Origin: Burkholderiales bacterium
Lineage (GTDB): Bacteria; Pseudomonadota; Gammaproteobacteria; Burkholderiales; Burkholderiaceae_B
DNA: 36,302 bases
Assembly (NCBI GenBank): GCA_027484315.1
Contig: JAIXTE010000131.1
Location: forward strand, 1 to 36,302
Direction of reading: 5' to 3'
Part shown: positions 25,319-33,323 of the stretch, in pieces
Position numbering within the stretch: position 1 is the first letter of the stretch
Layout of the letters: every line of letters starts with the position of its first letter
The notes under the pieces: model-generated
The model's database searches: none
What the model was told of the DNA's origin: nothing
What the model saw: only the letters and a program-made list of their open reading frames with translations
Program-made: the position numbers and the translations under genes

Positions 25319-26592
25319 TATGGCTTGGACGGCCGTTCAGGCAACTTCAAGCCGATGCCATTGGCCAGTTGGCTGACATCAACAGCCAAAAACCCGGACT
25401 GAATGTCGCCTAAACCGGTTTGAGCCATTCCCTGAATGGAGAGGCGGGCCTGCACATGCACAACGGCGGGCAATTGATTCACGCTGCCTTCGTCCAGAAA
25501 GTCGTTGGCCCCGATTTGAATAGACTGCTCCCCGGCCCTCAACTGAGTGACAGGCACACGGACTACCGCCAGGGGTTTGCCAGGCCCGGGTTCGGCCTTC
25601 AGGAAGACAAACAGGGCAGAGTCCACATTCATCTGGTTCAAGGCCGCCAAAGGCACATTCACCCGGACTGTGGTTAACGCGTTGGTTGCTGAAGGTTCTG
25701 CGGGCGTCTTCACCTGTGTCGCAGGATTCTTCAGGTTGGCCTGCTGAACCTGGCTGAGCAACTGCCAGTAAACCTGGGCTCTGGCCTGGTCACCCGCTTG
25801 CTCGGCAGCGCTGGCCGCCAAAGCCAGGGCTTTCTCGTGACGAGGGTCGCTTTGCAAGGCAGCTGCGATGTATTGTTCTGGTTCCCCCGCCAGTTGGCGG
25901 CCCTGAACCATTGCAGTCATGTCTGCCAGATCAGCCAGAATGTCGGGGTGACCCGGGGTCAATTCCAGTGCTTTTTTCAAGGCATCGGCACTTTCGGTGA
26001 AATTGGACATGGATGCGTGGGTGCGTGCCAGCAACACCCAACCACGCAAATCGTCTGGCTGTTGGGCAAGCCTTTCTTTCAAGCCCCCCAAACGGTCTTC
26101 GAGACTGGCGCCATCACCGGGATGCCCGGCCGTTGCTGCTACGGCTTGTTCTGCAGTTGGACCCGTGCTGGCCTGGCTGCCAATTTCAGGCCAGGTCAAT
26201 GCGCCGGGATGCATGGCACCCACCAGATAGGTAAACAACACGGCAGTGGCCAACACACCGGCCACAAAGCCAGGAATACCCAACGGCAAAGCGTTGGCCA
26301 AAGATTGGATGGAAGGGGCACCGGATTCCGCCATGTGCGGTTTGCTTTCAATGGCCATGGCCTGCCAATTCTCGATCAGGGTTTTTTTCCCTTGATCATC
26401 CAGCATGGGATCATTCTCGATTTCTTGCCGCCGATCGATAAATGCGCGCCATTCTGGACTGTTGGCATGATTGGCCTGCTCAGGTGAGGCTTTCAGCACA
26501 TTGGAATCAAAAAAACCACTCCATGACCGATAGATAGAAAAAGCGAGAAAAAACAGGAAGATAAAGCCGACAAATGCCACACTTAGACTCAA
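25318..26592 (-). CDS. ccmI: Cytochrome c biogenesis protein CcmI (TPR, apocytochrome chaperone)
   Basis: A 424-residue protein. The first membrane helix is at residues 4-20, followed by a cytoplasmic loop with the family segment EWRAFIDRRQEIENDPMLDD. The second helix is at about 105-124 (PGFVAGVLATAVLFTYLVGA), and then come TPR repeats (about 165-265: WVLLARTHASMSNFTESADALKKALEL, and EQYIAAALQSDPRHEKALALAASAAEQAG). A C-terminal beta-rich domain (VRVNVPLAALNQ...) completes the CcmI/CycH plan. It holds apocytochrome C-termini for CcmFH. The predicted start is TTG at 26590-26592, preceded by GGGGGA; a GTG four codons in is the alternative. It is unusual in being the first gene of the operon. 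Confidence 0.88.
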   Translation of the reverse strand: MSLSVAFVGFIFLFFLAFSIYRSWSGFFDSNVLKASPEQANHANSPEWRAFIDRRQEIENDPMLDDQGKKTLIENWQAMAIESKPHMAESGAPSIQSLANALPLGIPGFVAGVLATAVLFTYLVGAMHPGALTWPEIGSQASTGPTAEQAVAATAGHPGDGASLEDRLGGLKERLAQQPDDLRGWVLLARTHASMSNFTESADALKKALELTPGHPDILADLADMTAMVQGRQLAGEPEQYIAAALQSDPRHEKALALAASAAEQAGDQARAQVYWQLLSQVQQANLKNPATQVKTPAEPSATNALTTVRVNVPLAALNQMNVDSALFVFLKAEPGPGKPLAVVRVPVTQLRAGEQSIQIGANDFLDEGSVNQLPAVVHVQARLSIQGMAQTGLGDIQSGFLAVDVSQLANGIGLKLPERPSKP

Positions 26593-26623
26593 TTGTTATC
26601 CCCCAGACATGAAGTAGGGATAC

Positions 26624-26667
26624 TAACATTTCGGAGGATGACGTAACATTACCTAATATTCCGAAAT
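26624..26667. promoter_or_regulatory. Phased repeats and inverted repeat in the shared ccm / cytochrome-cluster control region
   Basis: The 127-base gap between the divergent starts (26593-26719) holds TAACATT at 26624-26630 and again at 26644-26650, and the near copy TAATATT at 26654-26660. These are spaced 20 and 10 bases, so they lie on one face of the helix. The same region has a perfect 8-base inverted repeat ATTTCGGA (26628-26635) / TCCGAAAT (26660-26667). Together they look like a binding site for a regulator controlling both directions. No standard promoter pair was convincing. Confidence 0.4.
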
Positions 26668-26719
26668 CAGCATAAACCCTGAGCAGTATCCTTTCTGAAG
26701 TTCGCCACGGCGCAAAAAC

Positions 26720-27535
26720 ATGATTCAGGACAACCTGTTCAACTACAAACGTTTCGTTTTCCTGAAATGGGCATTGCTGCTTACCCTCGTTTCCACGTTT
26801 GCTTATCTGATTGACCAACCCGCGATCCATGCCAATGGTGGAACCTGGCTGGGCTACACACTGGGTACGGTTGGCGCACTGCTGATCCTTTGGCTGATGT
26901 GGTTTGGCGTGCGCAAACGCCAGTACAACAATCAGTCGGGCAATTTGCGGGGTTGGGTTTCAGCCCATATTTACCTGGGCCTGTCGCTGGCCGTGGTGGC
27001 CACTTTGCATGCAGGCTTTCAGATCGGCTGGAACATCCATTCGCTGGCTTATATCCTGACATTGACGACGATTGGTACCGGCGTGTGGGGTCTTGGTTTT
27101 TACCTGCGTTACCCGGCAGAGATGTCTAATGTTCTGAACCGACAAAGTCCGGAACAAATTGTGACGCAGATTGAATCCCTGGACCGTGAAGCGTCAAAAC
27201 TGGTCAAGAACGCCAACGAGATGGTTGGACGCATGGTATCGCTTTCACTGAAACAGGGTATTTTTCAAACTCGTGCCAATCAACGCAGCGGGAAGGTGAA
27301 AAACTGCGACACCGACAAAGCGGTGCAGTTTTTGCAAACCGAAATCACCAAGGCAGACAACCTTTCGCCAATCTACATGAACCAGGTGCAACGTTTGCGA
27401 GCCTTGAAACAATTGCGCCGGTATTACCACATGCGTTACTGGCTTGAATTGTGGTTGGCCATTCACGTACCCTGCTCCTTCGGATTATTGGCCGCACTGA
27501 TCGCACACGTGTTGTCTGTATTTATTTACTGGTAA
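26720..27535 (+). CDS. Membrane protein, candidate dihaem cytochrome b (electron donor of the cluster)
   Basis: A 271-residue protein with about five transmembrane helices (near residues 15-31, 44-63, 82-102, 108-128 and 243-270) and a cytoplasm- or periplasm-facing loop of about 110 residues that carries a charged helical segment. Histidines occur in two helices with identical spacing: H83 and H97, and H249 and H263 (13 residues between each pair). This is the classic bis-histidine dihaem arrangement of cytochrome b and ferric-reductase-like proteins; a further H107 is near. I do not recognise a named family. No Shine-Dalgarno is evident before the ATG (GGCGCAAAAAC). It lies 8 bases before a decahaem cytochrome gene, which suggests it passes electrons from quinol to it. 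The haem assignment is inference. Confidence 0.65.
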   Translation: MIQDNLFNYKRFVFLKWALLLTLVSTFAYLIDQPAIHANGGTWLGYTLGTVGALLILWLMWFGVRKRQYNNQSGNLRGWVSAHIYLGLSLAVVATLHAGFQIGWNIHSLAYILTLTTIGTGVWGLGFYLRYPAEMSNVLNRQSPEQIVTQIESLDREASKLVKNANEMVGRMVSLSLKQGIFQTRANQRSGKVKNCDTDKAVQFLQTEITKADNLSPIYMNQVQRLRALKQLRRYYHMRYWLELWLAIHVPCSFGLLAALIAHVLSVFIYW

Positions 27536-27543
27536 GTACAAAA

Positions 27544-29010
27544 ATGGCCGAAAAAGAACAAAGCCTACTTGAACGTGAGCAAAAGGCGCTGCAAAGGCCA
27601 CTGGGATTGAAACGCCCTTTGTCCTGGATCTTTTTTTTACCGATGCTACTGGCTTTCCTTGTATCACCTTGGGTTGCAATGCAATCGCCCGAGTTGTTTG
27701 GCCTGGAAAAAATGGGCGTGGCCGAAAAAGCGCAACAGGTCAGGTACGACAGGTTACCCGTGAATGCACACCCTGCCCTTCAAAGTGACTCGCTTGCTCA
27801 AGTCAGAAACACCACTGCAATGTCGCTTGATTCGATCTGGAACCCGGGCCCATTGGCCTCTCCTCACTCGAACCTCGAGGGCGATTGCCAAGCCTGCCAT
27901 GCAGGGGATTTCTCACGCGTCAAGGATGAAAGCTGCACGGCATGCCACAGCAACATGGGTTTGCACGTGAGCGAGAAAACGCAGCCTGACACCTCTTTTG
28001 AAGAGGGTCGGTGTGCGAGTTGCCACAGAGACCACAAGGGTCGTGAAAGCCTTGCCGAGCAAAACAAGCATTTCGTGGGAGCGGATTGCGCAGATTGCCA
28101 CAAGAACATTAAATCAGTGGCCCCAAAAACCGACACCTTGGCAGTTGCCGACTTTGCAGGTGACAGGCACCCTGCTTTCAGAATTACAGTGGCCACCGGA
28201 CCAGAGTCCAGCGATTTGCGAAGAATTCGCATGGTGGCCAATACGCCTGTGGTTGAAAAAACCAGCTTGAAATTTCCCCACGATGTTCACCTGGACCCCA
28301 AGGGCATAGACAGCCCTTTGAAGAAAGTGGTGATGCAATGCTCAAACTGCCATGAGCCTGCTGACACCAAAACAGGATTTAAGCCATTGAGCATGGAAAA
28401 CCATTGCCAGGAATGCCACAAGCTGAGTTTTGAACCGGCCATGCCGGATCGTCAGGTGCCACACGGTCCGGTGAATGCCGTACTGAGCACAGTGGAGGAA
28501 TTTTACAGTTACCTGGCATTGCACCCTGAAGAACGCAACAAAGTGAATGCTCAACGCGCTGTGCTGCGCGCGCGCCCGGGCGAGAAGGAACCCAACCGAT
28601 CCAATCTGGCGAACTTGAGCGGGAACCCGCGTGCACAAGCTGCGTTTGCAACCGTTGAGCTGTTTGAAAACACGGCTTGTGCGGTATGTCACGAAGTAAA
28701 AGCCAAGCCGGGTTTGGGCAACACCAAAACCTCTGGTGCGCGCATGCCACAGTACGAGATCGCGGAGTTGAACCCGGCCCACCCCTGGATGCCAATGGCA
28801 AAGTTTGATCACAAGGCGCATGAATTTGAAAGTTGCGACAGTTGCCACAAGGCGAACAAGTCAGACAAAGCCAGTGATGTGCTGATGCCGGCCATTGATG
28901 GCTGCCAAACCTGCCATGCAGGCAGCAAGCCAGTGTTGAACAAAGTGCAGTCCAATTGCGGTGTGTGCCACGAGTACCACATCCACAACAAAGAAGTGGC
29001 GGCGAAGTAA
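27544..29010 (+). CDS. Membrane-anchored decahaem cytochrome c
   Basis: A 488-residue protein with one uncleaved N-terminal helix (PLSWIFFLPMLLAFLVSPWV, about residues 25-44) and a periplasmic domain with ten CXXCH motifs, the cysteines starting at residues 115, 131, 157, 182, 266, 288, 379, 431, 454 and 472. Additional histidines (SPHSN, HRDHKG, FPHDVHL, FDHKAHEF) could be distal ligands. A 90-residue haem-free stretch lies between the sixth and seventh motifs. The closest style is the cytochrome c3/NapC-NrfH superfamily of multihaem proteins. The frame is open from 27451, but MAEKEQSLLE at 27544 fits the operon spacing and the anchor position. Role: electron transfer across the periplasm from the membrane b-type protein towards the outer-membrane components. 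This is inferred from context. Confidence 0.85.
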   Translation: MAEKEQSLLEREQKALQRPLGLKRPLSWIFFLPMLLAFLVSPWVAMQSPELFGLEKMGVAEKAQQVRYDRLPVNAHPALQSDSLAQVRNTTAMSLDSIWNPGPLASPHSNLEGDCQACHAGDFSRVKDESCTACHSNMGLHVSEKTQPDTSFEEGRCASCHRDHKGRESLAEQNKHFVGADCADCHKNIKSVAPKTDTLAVADFAGDRHPAFRITVATGPESSDLRRIRMVANTPVVEKTSLKFPHDVHLDPKGIDSPLKKVVMQCSNCHEPADTKTGFKPLSMENHCQECHKLSFEPAMPDRQVPHGPVNAVLSTVEEFYSYLALHPEERNKVNAQRAVLRARPGEKEPNRSNLANLSGNPRAQAAFATVELFENTACAVCHEVKAKPGLGNTKTSGARMPQYEIAELNPAHPWMPMAKFDHKAHEFESCDSCHKANKSDKASDVLMPAIDGCQTCHAGSKPVLNKVQSNCGVCHEYHIHNKEVAAK

Positions 29011-29114
29011 GTGCCAGCTAACGCAGTATCTTGAGCAGACAGACCCGAAGTGAACCGGGAATTTGCACCCTTGCGAATTCGTTGAACTACAAAAAATGAG
29101 CGAGTACGAAGTCA

Positions 29115-31082
29115 ATGCACAAACGGGCTATAACTGGCAACACAAAACTCAATCGAATCGCCATGGGCGTAGCGGTTTGTCTGGCTGCTCCATTCATATT
29201 GATTTCATGCGGGGGTGGTGGGGGCGGGGGAAGCGCGTCCGCGCCCAGTTTCAATATTGAACCGCTTGGTACACAAAACCTGTCTGCCGCCGAAGTCGAT
29301 GACATTGTGGCCCGCGCAGTGCAAGCTTCCATTTCACGCGGTGTCCAATCCACCATTGCCATCACCGACCGGGTTGGCAATGTGCTGGCTGTGTACCAAA
29401 TGAATAACGCGGCACCCAACACGACCATCACAAGTGGCCTGCCGGGTGCCAATGGAAATGGGCTGGATGGATTCACCCCTGTACCCAGCACACTTGCAGC
29501 CATTGCCAAGGCTATTACCGGGGCTTACCTGTCCTCCACGGGCAATGCGTTCAGCACACGCACCGCCAGCCAGATCGTGCAAGAGTTTTTTCAACCTGGC
29601 GAGCGTGGCCAACCTAGTGGCCCTCTGTATGGTGTGCAATTCAGCCAGCTACCCTGTTCGGATTTGAATGTGTGGCTGTCCCAAAGCAACAGTATCGGAC
29701 CCAAGCGTTCTCCGCTCGGTTTGTCGGCTGATCCGGGTGGCTTTCCGATTTATCAGGAAGGGCGGGTAATCGGTGGCATTGGTGTGATTTCATCCGTTAA
29801 TGCCGGCACCAACGGCATTTATGGTCTTGATCGAGACATCCTGACCAGTGAAACGGATCTAGAAGAAGAAATCGCATTTGCAGCACTCAGCGCTACTTTT
29901 CGTGCACCTGAAGCAATCCGGGCCAACCGCATTACTGCCAACGGCCAAACATTCCAGTTTTCAAACACCACTCCGGCTGTAGCCGGCTTGGCACCCCTGG
30001 CTGGAAATGGCAACTACGTCGCAGTGGCAGGTTACAAGACGGCCGCCAATTCCATTGCCGGTACTTCTTATGGCACAACCCAATCCGGATACGTGGCCAC
30101 CAGCAACCCGGCCTTCAACGGCTTGGACACATTTACCTTAATCACCAACCCGGCTGACAACACCGCAGTGCGTTTCCCACCCACCGCAGGCAGCAACCTG
30201 ACACAAGCGGAAGTTCAGAATATTCTTGCTGAAGGAATGAAAACAGCGAATCGGGCACGAGCCCAGATTCGTTTTCCGTTGGGCGCTGCTGCACAGGTGA
30301 CTGTCAGTGTGGTGGACACGGATGGGGATGTGCTTGGTCTGATTCGTTCTTCTGATGCACCAATTTTCGGTACCGATGTCTCGGTGCAAAAGGCGAGGTC
30401 AGCACTGGCCTTTAGCTCAGCGCAAGCCCTCACCGATTTTTCTGCAATTGACAATGGTCAACATGCTGCATTTGCCACGGCCATGAACAGCTTTTTTACC
30501 CAAAGCGCCAACGTGTTGAATGGAACGGCCGCTTTTTCTGCACGCGCCATTGGCAATGTGCACCGCCCCTACTTTCCAGACGGTGAAGAGGGCAAACCCA
30601 AAGGCCCGCTTTCATCGCCTTTGGCCAGCTGGAGCCCATTCAACGTGGGCTTCCAATTGAATGTGGTGACCACCAAGGTGCTGGGCACATTGGGTGCGCC
30701 TGTACGTACTGTGGTAGGTGGAAACCAGTTCGCGCCTGACCCAAGCCAGACCTGCGTGGACGACACCAACATTCCGGCGGGCAGACAAAACCGCTTTGCC
30801 AATGGCTTGCAGATTTTCCCAGGTGGCTTTCCAATTTACAAAGGTGACACGCTTGTGGGTGCAGTGGGCGTATCTGGCGACGGTGTGGACCAGGACGACA
30901 TGATTGGCTACCTGGGTGTACTCAACGGCGCAAATGCGGTGGGCAGCGCCATGCGCCCATTCCCGTCCACCTTGTTGACAGCCAATGAACTGTCGAATTC
31001 AGGTGAATTCCTGAAGTATGTTCAGTGTCCGCAAACCCCGTTCAATGACAGCAGTGCGCAAAATGTGTGTCCAGCTCCATGA
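29115..31082 (+). CDS. Lipoprotein with two GlcG/HbpS-type haem-binding domains
   Basis: A 655-residue predicted lipoprotein. The lipobox LISC puts the lipid on C32, followed by seven glycines as a flexible tether. Two copies of the GlcG/HbpS (DUF336) fold follow. The first covers about 52-250, from LSAAEVDDIVARAVQASISRG, ITDRVGNVLAVYQMN, to GGFPIYQEGRVIGGIGVIS. The second covers about 365-620, from LTQAEVQNILAEGMKTANRA, VVDTDGDVLGLIRSSDAP, to GGFPIYKGDTLVGAVGVSGD. Family members bind haem or small metabolites. Tandem copies of this length with long inserts are uncommon. It starts 104 bases after the cytochrome gene, with a weak ribosome site (ACGAAG), and its stop overlaps the next start (ATGA). 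Extra cysteines (PCSDLN, SQTCVDD, VQCPQ, NVCPAP) might form disulfides. It could be a surface or periplasmic haem or redox protein. Confidence 0.8.
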   Translation: MHKRAITGNTKLNRIAMGVAVCLAAPFILISCGGGGGGGSASAPSFNIEPLGTQNLSAAEVDDIVARAVQASISRGVQSTIAITDRVGNVLAVYQMNNAAPNTTITSGLPGANGNGLDGFTPVPSTLAAIAKAITGAYLSSTGNAFSTRTASQIVQEFFQPGERGQPSGPLYGVQFSQLPCSDLNVWLSQSNSIGPKRSPLGLSADPGGFPIYQEGRVIGGIGVISSVNAGTNGIYGLDRDILTSETDLEEEIAFAALSATFRAPEAIRANRITANGQTFQFSNTTPAVAGLAPLAGNGNYVAVAGYKTAANSIAGTSYGTTQSGYVATSNPAFNGLDTFTLITNPADNTAVRFPPTAGSNLTQAEVQNILAEGMKTANRARAQIRFPLGAAAQVTVSVVDTDGDVLGLIRSSDAPIFGTDVSVQKARSALAFSSAQALTDFSAIDNGQHAAFATAMNSFFTQSANVLNGTAAFSARAIGNVHRPYFPDGEEGKPKGPLSSPLASWSPFNVGFQLNVVTTKVLGTLGAPVRTVVGGNQFAPDPSQTCVDDTNIPAGRQNRFANGLQIFPGGFPIYKGDTLVGAVGVSGDGVDQDDMIGYLGVLNGANAVGSAMRPFPSTLLTANELSNSGEFLKYVQCPQTPFNDSSAQNVCPAP

Positions 31083-33307
31083 ACAAAAAACTCTTTCACC
31101 TGCGTATGAGACCTCTGGTTGCTGGACTGATCATTGCAGGGCTGGTGCCCTTGCCCGCATGGGCGCAGATACGGGCCGACATTCGACCCAGTCTGGTTGC
31201 GCAACTCGGTCAAACCGTTGAAAAAGTCAGCCGCAAAGTGGCGGGCATTCCTGAAGTGACAGAGCTCGAAAACGCAGAACGTCCTTTGGTCATGCTTCAG
31301 GTGTTCGAGAACCGCAGCGTGGTTTACGCAAAACCTGATAAAGACTCCAGGGCGATTGGCGAGTTCTTCAAAGGTCAACTGCTTGACGCGTTTGAGGAAA
31401 AAAATGGCTGGTATCGAATTCGCATTCAGGACAGTCTGCTGGGAAGTACCGATGGCTGGATACAACAAGGCAGCGGCCAGTTTGGCGAGCAGGCCCTGGG
31501 CGTGTTTGCACCCCGCGCTTTTTCCGCAGATGTGTTGATGGAACAACCCGGCACGGGTATTCGGCCTTCACACAATGCAACCCCAGGGGTTTTGCCGCAA
31601 AAGGCAGAGGTTCAAACGCAGCAGGTTCAGCGTGCCATTCCTGGCCGCGACACACCCATCGCCCCGCGCGATGTGGCCATACCCGTAATTGACCCCAGCC
31701 AAGTGCCGCCGCCGCAACCCAACCTGCCCCGTGAAACCGTGGCTGTGCCCGACCGCTGGCGCATCATGCAGTCACTGGGGTTCAAGTTTCCGCTGTTCGA
31801 CCCTTACAACCAGAACGTGATCAAGGGTGACTTGCCCGTGTTGCAAGACACACTGGGCCCCGACTGGTTTTTCAACCTGGGTGTGATTGCCGACACCCTG
31901 TACGAGCAACGCAATTTCCCGGTACCCGTGCCGCCAGCGACTTCAACAACCGGTGGGCAAGCGAATATATTTGGCAATGGCGACCAGTCCATTTTTGCCC
32001 ACAACCTGATTGTCAGTTTGTCCCTGACCAAGGGCAACACCACCTTCAAACCGCCAGATTACGAATTCCGCCTGACACCCGTGTTCAACTACACCGATGT
32101 GCGGGTGAATGAAGACAGATTGCTGAAAATTGCTTCCTCATCCGGCGAAGTCCGCCGGGAAGGTTTTGTGGGTATTCAGGAAGCGTTCGTGGACGTGCAC
32201 TTGCGCAATGTATCCGATCGCTACGACTTCGACAGCCTGCGCGTGGGCATTCAACCTTTCATCAGCGACTTCCGGGGCTTTTTGTTTCAGGACCTGCCCA
32301 TGGGCATTCGCCTGTTTGGCAACAGAAACAACAACATTTACCAGTACAACCTTGGCTATTTCAAACGGGTCGAGAAAGACACCAACAGCGGTCTGAATGA
32401 CATTCGCCAGGACCTGCGCGATGATGATTTCTTCGTGGCCAACCTGTATCGGCAAGACTTTCCATTCCTCGGCTTTACCAGCCAGGTGTCCTATATTCAC
32501 AACCGCAATGATGAAGATGGCGAACGCTATTTCGATGCCAATGGTTTTTTGGCGCGCCCATCTTCATTGGGTGACCAAAAACCCTTTGCCTACCACGTGG
32601 ACTATTTCGGTTTGAGCGGTGACGGCCACTACGGCCGCCTGAACATCACCACCTCCACCTACTACGCCACAGGCAAAACCGACCGCCACCCGCTTGCTCA
32701 GCGCGAACAAGACATTGACGCGTTTTTCCATGCCACGGAAGTGTCGCGTGACTTTGACTGGTTCAGGCTTCGCGGCAGCTTCCTGTATGCCTCGGGCGAT
32801 GAAGACCCGTTCGACGGCAAGGCAGAAGGCTTTGACGCCATATTCGAAAACCCCCAATTTGCAGGTGCCGACACCAGCTTCTTCATCCGCCAGAATATTC
32901 CCTTGGTGGGCGGCGGCGGCGTGGCCTTGTCGGGTAGAAATGGTGTATTACCCTCACTTCGATCCAGCAAGGAACAGGGGCAATCCAATTTCATCAACCC
33001 AGGCCTGTTGCTGGTGGGCATTGGTGCCGATATAGATGTGCTGCCCGAACTGCGTTTGATAGCCAATGTGAACAAGCTGGAATTCGAGAACACCAATGTG
33101 TTGGGTGTTTTGCGCCAGCAACGACCGCCTTCAACCGACTTGGGCATTGATGCGTCAGTGGGCTTTCAATACCGCCCCTTCTTTTCGCAAAACATTGTGG
33201 TCAACGGGTCGTTTGCAAAGTTGTTGCCGGGCAAAGGTTACAAGGAATTGTTTCCGGATGACAAAGATCCCTATTCCTTTTTGTTCAACGTCATTTTCAG
33301 TTTCTAA
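31079..33307 (+). CDS. Outer-membrane beta-barrel protein with N-terminal SH3-like domain
   Basis: A 742-residue exported protein. A signal peptide ends near PLPAWAQI. Residues of about 50-125 resemble a bacterial SH3 domain (VYAKPDKDSRAIGEFFKGQLLDAFEEKNGWYRIRI...DGWIQQG), and a Pro-rich linker leads to a region of alternating hydrophobic/aromatic strands (about 260 to the end) that finishes in FSF, the terminal aromatic expected of an outer-membrane barrel. It contains no CXXCH and does not show the CXXC start of MtrB-type porins. The ATG at 31079-31081 overlaps the previous stop; a GTG at 31067 is an alternative. Its place between haem lipoprotein and multihaem cytochrome suggests it is the porin sheath of a trans-outer-membrane conduit. 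That is inference. Confidence 0.75.
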   Translation: MNKKLFHLRMRPLVAGLIIAGLVPLPAWAQIRADIRPSLVAQLGQTVEKVSRKVAGIPEVTELENAERPLVMLQVFENRSVVYAKPDKDSRAIGEFFKGQLLDAFEEKNGWYRIRIQDSLLGSTDGWIQQGSGQFGEQALGVFAPRAFSADVLMEQPGTGIRPSHNATPGVLPQKAEVQTQQVQRAIPGRDTPIAPRDVAIPVIDPSQVPPPQPNLPRETVAVPDRWRIMQSLGFKFPLFDPYNQNVIKGDLPVLQDTLGPDWFFNLGVIADTLYEQRNFPVPVPPATSTTGGQANIFGNGDQSIFAHNLIVSLSLTKGNTTFKPPDYEFRLTPVFNYTDVRVNEDRLLKIASSSGEVRREGFVGIQEAFVDVHLRNVSDRYDFDSLRVGIQPFISDFRGFLFQDLPMGIRLFGNRNNNIYQYNLGYFKRVEKDTNSGLNDIRQDLRDDDFFVANLYRQDFPFLGFTSQVSYIHNRNDEDGERYFDANGFLARPSSLGDQKPFAYHVDYFGLSGDGHYGRLNITTSTYYATGKTDRHPLAQREQDIDAFFHATEVSRDFDWFRLRGSFLYASGDEDPFDGKAEGFDAIFENPQFAGADTSFFIRQNIPLVGGGGVALSGRNGVLPSLRSSKEQGQSNFINPGLLLVGIGADIDVLPELRLIANVNKLEFENTNVLGVLRQQRPPSTDLGIDASVGFQYRPFFSQNIVVNGSFAKLLPGKGYKELFPDDKDPYSFLFNVIFSF

Positions 33308-33323
33308 TGCAGGTTGCGTGTTG

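Noticed and set aside
29063..29260. Small plus-strand frame overlapping the lipoprotein start
   Set aside because: It is in another frame from the lipoprotein signal peptide, has no recognisable feature and no good ribosome site.
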